Part shown: positions 1-6,128 of the stretch, in pieces
Layout of the letters: each line of letters begins with the position of its first letter
How positions within the stretch are numbered: the stretch's first letter is position 1
Source of the DNA: Thermoplasmata archaeon
GTDB taxonomy: Archaea; Thermoplasmatota; Thermoplasmata; Thermoplasmatales; GCA-001856825
Assembly: GCA_021831005.1 (NCBI GenBank)
Contig: JAKBNO010000037.1
Span: forward strand, 1-10,111
Length of the DNA: 10,111 nt
Reading direction: 5' to 3'
Notes under the pieces: generated by a model
What the model saw: the letters and a program-made list of their open reading frames with translations, nothing else
What the model was told of the DNA's origin: nothing
Databases searched by the model: none
Translations under genes and position numbers: made by a program

Positions 1-138
1 GTTTCAACAAGAAGATTGAGTATCTTTGAAAGGGATAACGGCTGGACTACAAAATTCCAGGTACATTTAAAAGAACTGGGAATAATTCGTGCTAAATCGA
101 CCTTTGTGCAGTCCAATGTTGTCAAGTTCGGTTTCTAG
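1..138 (+). CDS. 3' end of an unidentified protein, possibly winged-helix (partial)
   Basis: An open frame enters from the left edge and gives 45 codons before a TAG stop at 136-138. Codon choice resembles the other genes here (AGA/AGG arginine, mixed third positions). The visible tail reads from VSTRRLSIFERDNGW through TTKFQVHLKELGIIRAK to VVKFGF. The stretch 'FQVHLKELGIIRAK' resembles the recognition helix and wing start of winged-helix domains, where 'HLKxLxxxGLV' is common. That resemblance is by eye only, and too little is visible to name a family. If it is a regulator, its position upstream of the ammonium transporter would be suggestive, but nothing in the sequence shows a link. The opposite-strand open frame over the same bases (67-273) has no recognisable content, and I prefer the plus strand. 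Confidence 0.5.
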   Translation, partial: VSTRRLSIFERDNGWTTKFQVHLKELGIIRAKSTFVQSNVVKFGF

Positions 139-317
139 CAGATTGGTAATTATTAATTCAATAAAAAAGGTCTGCCTGGTTCCAAGCGACCATTTTCCTT
201 GAAGTATCTGGAACGGCCTATAGGAATCCAATGTAAGGTTCAGAGGTCGACTAATCCATGGGCAAACAAACATTAATTGAATTCACTAAATATTTAATAA
301 TGTTACCTATCTAAACA

Positions 318-343
318 TTTTAAATTTTGATAAAATATAATAT
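318..343 (+). promoter_or_regulatory. Candidate TATA region for amt
   Basis: Two A/T-only boxes lie in tandem, TTTTAAATTTT at 318-328 and AAAATATAATAT at 332-343. Either could be the TATA element. Initiation about 25 bases downstream would leave a leader of roughly 30-55 bases before the TTG start, consistent with the ribosome binding site at 388-394. Which box is used cannot be decided from the sequence. Confidence 0.35.
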
Positions 344-387
344 TCGTAGAACTTAATTATCTGGAAGAAATTAGGCACTTGAAATTT

Positions 388-394
388 GGTGATC
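388..394 (+). promoter_or_regulatory. Strong ribosome binding site deciding the amt TTG start
   Basis: GGTGATC is fully complementary to the 3' end of archaeal 16S rRNA (GAUCACC). It lies four bases before the TTG at 399. This supports TTG as the start and implies a leadered transcript, unlike most genes in this window. Confidence 0.65.
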
Positions 395-398
395 TATA

Positions 399-1742
399 TT
401 GACCGATGCGGTCCTATTTAACAACCTATGGATGATATTCTCAGCCCTTCTAGTTTTTCTGATGACTGTTGCGATTGGTTTTCTGGAATATGGCGAGCTT
501 GGGAAACGTTACTCTAATAGTCTGATAAAAACAATTTTGATAATGGGTACTGCCATTTTTTTAATGGCTCTCATTGGTTTTAATCTGGCGTTTGCCCCAA
601 CGTATTACGGAGTAATTGGTATTCCAACATATAACAGCTTTTTCTTTGGCAGTTCGTCGTCTGGTACTTCGGCTATTATTGAAGGGACATGGTGGTCTAT
701 GACGTCTCATTACTTTGGTACCGGTTTGACTACAGGCACATACTTCCTTTACGAGACAGCATTTGCCTCAGTCACGCTTGCCATAGTAGGGGTTGTCGCA
801 CTGAGAAAAATGAAACTCAGTGCCTTTCTTGCCTATTCAGTCGTATATTATACATTGATCTGGACACTACCTGCGGCCTGGATTTGGAATCCTACCGGTT
901 GGCTTTATCGGCTGGGAGTTAGAGATTTTGGTGGAGGACTTGTAGTTCACGCGGCAGCAGGATTCGCCGGCCTAGCCATAGTGCTAAAAATTTGGAGAGA
1001 AGAGAGGGGAAAAGGACACTCTGAGAGTCCACAAGCAGTTATATCAATAAATCCAGCTTGGTTGACGTTATCTATTCTATTGTTGTGGATAGGGTGGTTT
1101 GGTTTCAACGCGGGAAGCATACTTGCGTTCAACGGTGAAACAATTATAGTAGGTCTTAACACCTTCTTAGGAGCGGCGTCGGCGTTGATTTCAACTATGT
1201 TTTTCAGATTCCTAATCACAAAGAAAGATCCTGGATATTTGTATGCAATTAATGGAATATTGGTAGGTCTGATCCTCATGTCACCTCTGTCGGGCTACAT
1301 CAGTCCAGCGGTAGCCATAGCAATTGGGTTAGTCGGTGGCCCCCTGTTTCTGGTCGGAGAGAGAGTTATGACGAGGAAGTGGTACAGTGACCCGATCGGC
1401 TTATTTCCAACACACCTCTTAATGGGACTCATTGGCTTCATAATGATTGCGTTCGTAGCTCAAACTGGATTTTCATCCGTTTCTGGTGCTGCAAATCTCC
1501 CTAACGGTCTTATTTTCGGTGGGGGAGTATCTGCACTTAGACAACTCGAAGTACAATCTCTGGCAATTTTGGTGGTTGCTGCATTTGTCTTCTCATTGAG
1601 CTATGTTTCACTCTGGGTAATTGGAAAATTAACCAATGGAATTACTACTGGCTATGAGAAATCGATTACAGGAGCATTAATTATAGAGACTCCAAACAAC
1701 CCTATTTCGGTGAATACTGGAACAAGAGAGGGAAAGAAATAA
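399..1742 (+). CDS. amt: Ammonium transporter, Amt family (divergent)
   Basis: Membrane channel for ammonium/ammonia uptake, normally a homotrimer in the cytoplasmic membrane. The 447-residue product is almost wholly hydrophobic, consistent with about eleven membrane helices. Family signatures visible: 'RKMKLSAFLAYSVVYY' after the third-fourth helix region (135-150), 'GVRDFGGGLVVH' (173-184) with the structural Asp176 and first pore His184, 'WFGFNAGS' (233-240), and 'DPIGLFPTH' (331-339) with the second pore His339. Both pore histidines are therefore kept. The N-terminal half is atypical: the usual GLALFYGGLVR-type motif appears only as 'IGFLEYGELGKRYSN' (26-40). The C-terminal tail lacks the conserved EGLD...HGE segment that binds GlnK in bacterial AmtB, and no glnK-like gene lies alongside. 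The TTG start is chosen for the perfect upstream GGTGATC. Family assignment is firm; regulation by PII is doubtful. Confidence 0.93.
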   Translation: MTDAVLFNNLWMIFSALLVFLMTVAIGFLEYGELGKRYSNSLIKTILIMGTAIFLMALIGFNLAFAPTYYGVIGIPTYNSFFFGSSSSGTSAIIEGTWWSMTSHYFGTGLTTGTYFLYETAFASVTLAIVGVVALRKMKLSAFLAYSVVYYTLIWTLPAAWIWNPTGWLYRLGVRDFGGGLVVHAAAGFAGLAIVLKIWREERGKGHSESPQAVISINPAWLTLSILLLWIGWFGFNAGSILAFNGETIIVGLNTFLGAASALISTMFFRFLITKKDPGYLYAINGILVGLILMSPLSGYISPAVAIAIGLVGGPLFLVGERVMTRKWYSDPIGLFPTHLLMGLIGFIMIAFVAQTGFSSVSGAANLPNGLIFGGGVSALRQLEVQSLAILVVAAFVFSLSYVSLWVIGKLTNGITTGYEKSITGALIIETPNNPISVNTGTREGKK

Positions 1743-1960
1743 TTGCCTAACTTTGAGAATTGAAACAGGCTAAAATTACCGTTAACAATATTCCAGCGAC
1801 TCTATTTTCTCTCAGTGGACGCCAAAAGCTTCCAATGAGTTATCTAGGGGAATCAAACCATCTACTGTTGAAATATTAAAACTAACTACTTTCAATTAAC
1901 CGATAGATATTGACGCCGTCACTGCCTAGAACCAGACTTCTTCTAATGACACAACTTACA
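1743..1960. other. Convergent intergenic spacer between amt and the methyltransferase
   Basis: This is 218 bases between two converging genes. It contains pyrimidine-rich stretches (for example around 1798-1815) that could act as archaeal termination signals. I see no strong hairpin, repeat, RNA gene or credible coding frame. Confidence 0.4.
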
Positions 1961-2773
1961 CTATTCTTCTGCATTCCAATAGAAGGAATATTTGCGGTAA
2001 GAAGTCGGAGTTATCTTTTTCTTGTTCTGATTTTCGTATTCTACAATCTTGTTTGGTTTACCAAATACTGCAGCGGCAGCTGTGTCGTTATTGTCAAAGG
2101 TTATCAGAAACTTTCCTTTTATGCTAGAAGTAATCTGTCTGAGTTTTTCAAGATCCAGTTCGGAAAAACCATATTCATACCACTTTTTGCTAGAATAAGG
2201 TGGGTCACAGAAGAAAAGGGTATTGAAGCTATCATACTTTTCGAAAATTTTGACATAATCTAGGTTCTCAATTTCCCACCTTGACACTTTTGAGCTGATC
2301 TCTTTGAAGTTTGTAACTATCCTTTTCATTAGAGTATAGCTAGATTTTTCTTTGCTTGTGCGATAAGTCGCCCCCATACCACCAAAACCAACATTGAATT
2401 GATAAAATGTTCTCAGAGCTTTGTCATACTCGTCGATATTGATCGATCCCACTTTCTTGAGCACATCTCCATATCTTAGGAACTCCTCCTTGCTCTTTGT
2501 CCAATATTCAGCCCTCTTCAAAAATTCGTTAGGCCCCTCCTTTATAACTTTAAAGAGGTTGTACAAATCAACATTGAGGTCATTATAGATTGTTTTAGCT
2601 GCTTCTACGTTTAGGGAAACAACACCCGAACCCCCAAAGACGTCTACAAAGTCACTCTTATTCGAATCGCAGAATATCTTAGATATTTCCGGCAATAGAA
2701 CCGTCTTCGACCCCGGGTATTTGATCAGTTTGAGAGGTTTCATCCCGGTTGTGAATGTGAGAGGTAGGGTCAT
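1961..2773 (-). CDS. D12-class (Dam-like) DNA adenine N6-methyltransferase
   Basis: Transfers a methyl group from S-adenosylmethionine to N6 of adenine in a short DNA target; GATC is common in this class but cannot be read from the protein. Motif X is 'KYPGSK' (18-23), the SAM-binding motif I is 'DVFGGSG' (44-50) followed by 'YNDLN' (63-67), and the catalytic motif IV is DPPY (190-193). A typical 'GKFLITFDNND' strand follows (220-230). The length of 270 residues matches complete Dam-type enzymes, so it looks intact. The first ATG overlaps the dut stop as ATGA, suggesting coupled translation. A second in-frame ATG ten codons later (2741-2743) would give the more usual short lead into motif X. 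No restriction endonuclease lies beside it in this window, so it is either solitary or partnered elsewhere. A viral-type origin is possible but not shown. Confidence 0.9.
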   Translation of the reverse strand: MTLPLTFTTGMKPLKLIKYPGSKTVLLPEISKIFCDSNKSDFVDVFGGSGVVSLNVEAAKTIYNDLNVDLYNLFKVIKEGPNEFLKRAEYWTKSKEEFLRYGDVLKKVGSINIDEYDKALRTFYQFNVGFGGMGATYRTSKEKSSYTLMKRIVTNFKEISSKVSRWEIENLDYVKIFEKYDSFNTLFFCDPPYSSKKWYEYGFSELDLEKLRQITSSIKGKFLITFDNNDTAAAAVFGKPNKIVEYENQNKKKITPTSYRKYSFYWNAEE

Positions 2774-3201
2774 TTCAACTTGAGACCTTGGTTCTGATAG
2801 TGTCCCGAACGTTTTTCATAAGTCTTAACAGCTTCTTTGTCCAAGTTTAGAAAGATCATCTGAAAGACACCCTTCTCCTTTACTATGTCTACAGCCTCCT
2901 CGCCCAGGTTCTTAAGATAGAACCTGATCTTGCCATTGAAACCTGCATCCACAAAACCGAAACTTGCCACAACTCCTCTCCTCGCATAAGAGGATCTGAG
3001 GAACATCATAGAACCCATGAATCCGGGTAGTGAAACAGCCTCAACAGTCTCTACCTGTGCCCCGTGGTTTGGCTCAATTACAACTCTTTCAGTAATGCTG
3101 AAATCATAACCATTTGGTGTCAGCTTAGCAGGATCAAATGGGTCTATGGACATAGTCCCGTTCTGAATGAGCTCAAGAATAGTGCCGTCAGATACGATCA
3201 T
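2770..3201 (-). CDS. dut: Probable dUTP diphosphatase, archaeal dCTP-deaminase-fold type
   Basis: Expected to hydrolyse dUTP to dUMP and pyrophosphate, keeping uracil out of DNA and supplying dUMP for thymidylate synthesis. The 143-residue protein has the dCTP deaminase/dUTPase trimer fold: 'RSSYARRG' (69-76), 'VDAGFNG' (84-90) and a C-terminal 'HYQNQG' (134-139). In true dCTP deaminases the strand after the G of 'DPGFxG' carries the catalytic glutamate (ITLE). Here that position is Tyr95 ('KIRFYLKN'), while the dUTPase aspartate (Asp85) is kept. The short length also fits the archaeal dUTPase group, as I recall it, rather than deaminases of 170-200 residues. I chose ATG at 3201 because a TATA-like box sits about 26 bases upstream; a TTG two codons earlier (3207) is also open. 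The stop overlaps the methyltransferase start by four bases. Confidence 0.8.
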   Translation of the reverse strand: MIVSDGTILELIQNGTMSIDPFDPAKLTPNGYDFSITERVVIEPNHGAQVETVEAVSLPGFMGSMMFLRSSYARRGVVASFGFVDAGFNGKIRFYLKNLGEEAVDIVKEKGVFQMIFLNLDKEAVKTYEKRSGHYQNQGLKLK

Positions 3202-3211
3202 AAACAAAGAA

Positions 3212-3221
3212 AACTTTTATG
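3212..3221 (+). promoter_or_regulatory. TATA-like box of the GHMP-like gene
   Basis: AACTTTTATG lies about 25 bases upstream of the ATG at 3242, the leaderless spacing. A nearby TTTAAAATA (3222-3230) is a better A/T match but only about 16 bases from the ATG, and it fits the opposite-strand dut start instead. Confidence 0.35.
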
Positions 3222-3231
3222 TTTAAAATAT
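3222..3231 (-). promoter_or_regulatory. TATA-like box of dut-methyltransferase operon
   Basis: Read on the minus strand this is ATATTTTAAA, centred about 26 bases before the dut ATG at 3201. That is the spacing expected if transcription starts at or next to the start codon (leaderless mRNA). Confidence 0.5.
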
Positions 3232-3241
3232 TTGTCAAGTA

Positions 3242-4306
3242 ATGTTTGACGAAGAAACCGTAAATGCTTTCTCAGGGGGATATAAAGTTTCTGAGTCGGG
3301 TGTCGTGACTCTATTTGGGAGACCTGCTGTCTCTACCTTAAAAAGGGTTATCGCCTTCCCCGCATCTCTTTCAATTCATTCTCTAGTAAGGAAGAGTGAG
3401 TCGGTTGTCTGGAGAGGTACAAATACTGTAGATCTCCCTTACGAAATTTCTAAACTCTCTAATGACTGGTACGACCCAATAAAAATGATGGTCAACATTG
3501 CAATCCAGAGAGGGTGGAAGTATCCCCCATATATAATGGCTGAGGAACATCTAGGTTATCAGATGGCTCTAGGACATTATTCTGCATTCATAGATTTACT
3601 AGTCCAGGCTTTTTCAACAGTTAACGAAATAACCCTGAGCCCCGCCGAATTCAATCAGATCAGTACCGAGATCCAGGGAAAGGTCAAAGGGCAGATTTAT
3701 CCATATGAGACTCTTGCAAGACAGCAGGGGAAAAATAACAACTTATTGTTCTTCGAGTCCTACTCAAACTCATTCAGAAATGAAATCGTCAACTTGGAGC
3801 CATTTTCCATGTTTCTGATATCTGAGAATTATCTAGGAGGTAACCAGAATTATGCGAATTTCCTTAGAAACTTCAAGAAATTTAGCGATAGTGGTATGGA
3901 TAACAGAGACCCAGCCACCCTCAGCTTCCCTTATGTTGGAATCAGAAATCACTCAATACTCGAAGAAGAGATGTATGATCGCACTACAAAGGCATTCGAA
4001 GAGAATGACGTTGATTCCTTCATTCAGTTTCTTTCGAAGTACTCCCAGTCGCTTGGCTACAACTTGGGAGTCTTATCTGATTTCCAGAAGAACATTGCAA
4101 ATCTCCTTGAAAGGTACAAAATTAAGAATTACCTCTTCAACGTTGGAGAATACTCGGGTTCGGTTCTGGTTTTTGTGGATTCTCAAGAGCTTGCCACGAT
4201 TAGAGACAATTTGATTCGGGAATATTACAACAAAACAAATAGGACTTTGAGATTTGATGAGCTGCAGATTCTCAACAATTCGCTACGAGAACCTATTCGA
4301 GCCTGA
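3242..4306 (+). CDS. Highly divergent GHMP-fold kinase-like protein
   Basis: No close family is recognised with certainty. The order of blocks over 354 residues follows GHMP kinases. An N-terminal strand-loop 'GVVTLFGRPAV' (20-30) resembles LFGEHAVV. 'EEHLGYQMALGHYSAFIDLL' (101-120) sits where the GLGSSAA ATP loop and its helix should be. 'LSPAEFNQISTEIQG' (132-146) resembles the LSKEELAELAxEIE helix. A C-terminal 'FNVGEYSGSVLVFVDS' (299-314) stands in place of GAGGGGCVIAL. Both glycine-rich motifs are much degraded. Thermoplasma species use a modified mevalonate pathway (mevalonate 3-phosphate, then 3,5-bisphosphate) with lineage-specific kinases. A role as mevalonate-3-phosphate 5-kinase or a similar step is a hypothesis only, and a non-catalytic protein is also possible. 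It is divergently transcribed from dut across 40 bases. A T-run (4307-4311) follows the stop. Confidence 0.55.
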   Translation: MFDEETVNAFSGGYKVSESGVVTLFGRPAVSTLKRVIAFPASLSIHSLVRKSESVVWRGTNTVDLPYEISKLSNDWYDPIKMMVNIAIQRGWKYPPYIMAEEHLGYQMALGHYSAFIDLLVQAFSTVNEITLSPAEFNQISTEIQGKVKGQIYPYETLARQQGKNNNLLFFESYSNSFRNEIVNLEPFSMFLISENYLGGNQNYANFLRNFKKFSDSGMDNRDPATLSFPYVGIRNHSILEEEMYDRTTKAFEENDVDSFIQFLSKYSQSLGYNLGVLSDFQKNIANLLERYKIKNYLFNVGEYSGSVLVFVDSQELATIRDNLIREYYNKTNRTLRFDELQILNNSLREPIRA

Positions 4307-4347
4307 TTTTTCTGCTGCTGATTGATGAATACCAGCCCAACTAGAAG

Positions 4348-4357
4348 TAAAATATTT
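4348..4357 (+). promoter_or_regulatory. TATA-like box of glmM
   Basis: TAAAATATTT is centred about 29 bases upstream of the ATG at 4382, compatible with a leaderless transcript. No good ribosome binding site lies before that ATG. Confidence 0.45.
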
Positions 4358-4381
4358 GTATTTACCTTCCAATAAGGTACA

Positions 4382-5716
4382 ATGCCACTCTTTGGTACGA
4401 ATGGAATCAGAGGGGTCTTGAACGAAACCATCACGCCTGAACTTGGCTATAGATTTGGTATGGCGGTTGGGACCTACTATAGTGACTCCGATGTAGCACT
4501 TTCTTACGATAACAGGACGACTTCTCATTTGTTGAAGGATGCAGTCGAGTCTGGACTGCTGAATACTGGAAAGAACGTGGTGGACTTGGGGATGATACCT
4601 ACTCCCACCGCGCAGGTTTATTGTAAACATAATAATATCCCTGGAGCCGTTGTCACTGCCTCTCATAACCCGCCTAAATATAACGGTTTCAAAGTCGTCG
4701 CAAAGGACGGCTCTAATCCGGGGGAAGACGTTGTAACTAAGATTGAGGATTTGATAGTCGGTCAAAAATTCAACAAGGTTGGATGGGAGGACGTAGGTGA
4801 AGTCAGAAATGATGATGCTGTTGGACTGTACCTGAATGAGATACTCAAGAACGTTAATGTACCTAATATCAAGCAAAGGCATTTCAGAGTATTAGTTGAC
4901 TGTGCCAACGGCACTACCGTAGTAACCACACCAAAACTTCTTCGACGCTTGGGAGTCAACTACGTGAGTGTAAATTCAAATTCTGACGGTTTCTTTCCCG
5001 GAAGGGGTTCGGAACCCACAGAAGAGACACTTAAAGAATTAATTTCATTTGCAAAGAGTGCTCCTTTTGACCTGTCGGTAGCTCACGACGGAGACGGAGA
5101 CCGCTCTGTGTTTTTAGATGAAAAAGGGGAGATGATAGATGGGGACAAGTTGGTGGCTCTCGTTGCAGATCACATGTTAGAACTCAAAAAGGGAGACCTG
5201 GTGTTTCCGGTGGCTTCAAGTTTCTTGATTGACAGAATAGCTGAAAAGCATGGTGTCAAGGTCATAAGAACTCCAGTAGGGGCACCTGTGATATCAGAGG
5301 TTCTAACATCCTCAAAGGGATTGATGGGAGGGGAAGAAAATGGCAAGGTGATCCTTCCACACTACCTGAATGGAGGAGACGGAGGGTTGACCGTGGCCCT
5401 TGCCCTGGATATAATTTCTTCGGGGGGAAGGGAGATATCCAGTTTGATTAAGGAACTACCAGACTACAAACTCAAGCGAATTAAAATTTCAAATAGATCG
5501 GACTTTGAACGGGTAAAGACCTTGTTGAAACAGCGATATACAAATATGAAACACGATGAAATAGATGGTTTGAGACTTGTTGAAGACGATAGCTTTATCC
5601 TCATCCGGAAGTCGGGGACGGAACCAGCAATTAGGATTTACATTAGCTCCACAAGCTCAGACTGGATAAGATCCCGCGAAAAGGAAGTCCTGAAGATTAT
5701 CGGGGACCCAAGTTAG
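4382..5716 (+). CDS. glmM: Phosphohexomutase, probable phosphoglucosamine mutase
   Basis: An alpha-D-phosphohexomutase that moves phosphate between C6 and C1 of a sugar; in archaea such proteins make glucosamine-1-phosphate for UDP-GlcNAc or act on mannose/glucose phosphates. All four domains are present in 444 residues, the normal length. They are marked by the N-terminal 'LFGTNGIRG' (3-11), the phosphoserine loop 'TASHNPPKYNGFK' with Ser94, the metal loop DGDGDR (236-241), the sugar-specificity loop 'GGEENG' (316-321), and the phosphate-binding 'RKSGTEPAIR' (409-418). The GEENG loop is typical of archaeal members, whereas bacterial GlmM has GEQSGH. Substrate choice between glucosamine, mannose and glucose therefore stays open, and the gene symbol is tentative. 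Enzyme class is certain. The next gene starts 40 bases downstream on the same strand. Confidence 0.88.
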   Translation: MPLFGTNGIRGVLNETITPELGYRFGMAVGTYYSDSDVALSYDNRTTSHLLKDAVESGLLNTGKNVVDLGMIPTPTAQVYCKHNNIPGAVVTASHNPPKYNGFKVVAKDGSNPGEDVVTKIEDLIVGQKFNKVGWEDVGEVRNDDAVGLYLNEILKNVNVPNIKQRHFRVLVDCANGTTVVTTPKLLRRLGVNYVSVNSNSDGFFPGRGSEPTEETLKELISFAKSAPFDLSVAHDGDGDRSVFLDEKGEMIDGDKLVALVADHMLELKKGDLVFPVASSFLIDRIAEKHGVKVIRTPVGAPVISEVLTSSKGLMGGEENGKVILPHYLNGGDGGLTVALALDIISSGGREISSLIKELPDYKLKRIKISNRSDFERVKTLLKQRYTNMKHDEIDGLRLVEDDSFILIRKSGTEPAIRIYISSTSSDWIRSREKEVLKIIGDPS

Positions 5717-5724
5717 TATAAAAG
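5717..5724 (+). promoter_or_regulatory. TATA-like box of the small heat-shock gene
   Basis: TATAAAAG begins directly after the glmM stop and is centred about 36 bases before the ATG at 5757, giving a leader of roughly ten bases. A second A/T-rich stretch (5730-5744) lies closer. Either could give the heat-shock gene its own promoter. Confidence 0.4.
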
Positions 5725-5756
5725 GGACAAAATAATTATATTATCAGCCAGTCTTT

Positions 5757-6128
5757 ATGACTATGCAGATAGGGATAGAGGGAGTAGCAAGAAAAGCGGG
5801 ACAGCGGATCAAAACAATTTCAGAGGTGTTCTATCCTCCAATCGACATTTCTGAAGAAGGGGAGGAAATTCACATCTACCTAGACTTACCCGGATTCAAG
5901 AAGGAAGACGTAAAGATATTGAGCACGAAAAGTGGGCTTAAAGTCTCTGGAAAGAGAGAGAAGAATCCCACGGGCAAGCTTGTCTACGAAGAAAGGGTTG
6001 ATGAGTTCTCAAAATTCATCAGAATCAATGGCGAATTCGAACCCGACTCCATCAAAGCTTCGATGGATAACGGTGTCCTAGGAATTACAGTCAAAAGGAA
6101 AGAAGTAAAAACAGTACCCATAAGCTAG
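5757..6128 (+). CDS. Small heat-shock protein, Hsp20/alpha-crystallin family
   Basis: ATP-independent holdase chaperone that binds unfolding proteins in the cytoplasm, normally as a large oligomer. The 123-residue protein has a short basic N-terminal arm (1-24) followed by the alpha-crystallin domain from 'YPPIDISEE' (26-34) through 'DLPGFKKEDV' (43-52) to the signature 'GVLGITVKR' (106-114). A C-terminal 'VPI' (120-122) fits the I/V-x-I/V motif that docks between dimers. It lies 40 bases after glmM on the same strand with a possible promoter of its own. Its TAG stop overlaps the stop of the convergent kinase-like gene within CTAG. A second in-frame ATG two codons in (5763) is an alternative start. 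The family call is firm; heat induction is inferred from the family only. Confidence 0.92.
   Translation: MTMQIGIEGVARKAGQRIKTISEVFYPPIDISEEGEEIHIYLDLPGFKKEDVKILSTKSGLKVSGKREKNPTGKLVYEERVDEFSKFIRINGEFEPDSIKASMDNGVLGITVKRKEVKTVPIS

Larger units (their letters stand above)
139..398. other. Intergenic spacer upstream of amt
   Basis: This is 260 bases without a credible gene. The left half (about 160-265) has ordinary base composition; I searched it for a tRNA-like cloverleaf and found none. The right half (from about 285) becomes strongly A/T-rich and probably holds the amt promoter. Confidence 0.5.

Noticed and set aside
210..250. Possible tRNA T-arm (GGTTCAGAGG...)
   Set aside because: No matching acceptor, D or anticodon stems are present nearby, and the spacing does not fit GGTTCxAxxCC.
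67..273. 68-codon minus-strand open frame upstream of amt
   Set aside because: It has no recognisable domain, overlaps the better supported plus-strand gene end at 1-138, and has no start signals.
947..1279. 110-codon minus-strand open frame within amt
   Set aside because: It is the shadow of conserved Amt motifs including the pore His184 and WFGFNAGS.
1910..2263. 117-codon plus-strand open frame
   Set aside because: It runs antisense through the clear DPPY methyltransferase gene and has no family features of its own.
2770..3201. Annotation as dCTP deaminase
   Set aside because: The deaminase glutamate is replaced by tyrosine and the protein is short; the residues fit the archaeal dUTPase group better.
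4283..4882. 199-codon minus-strand open frame
   Set aside because: It is fully explained as the antisense shadow of the phosphohexomutase, whose motifs lie on the plus strand, and shows no protein signature.
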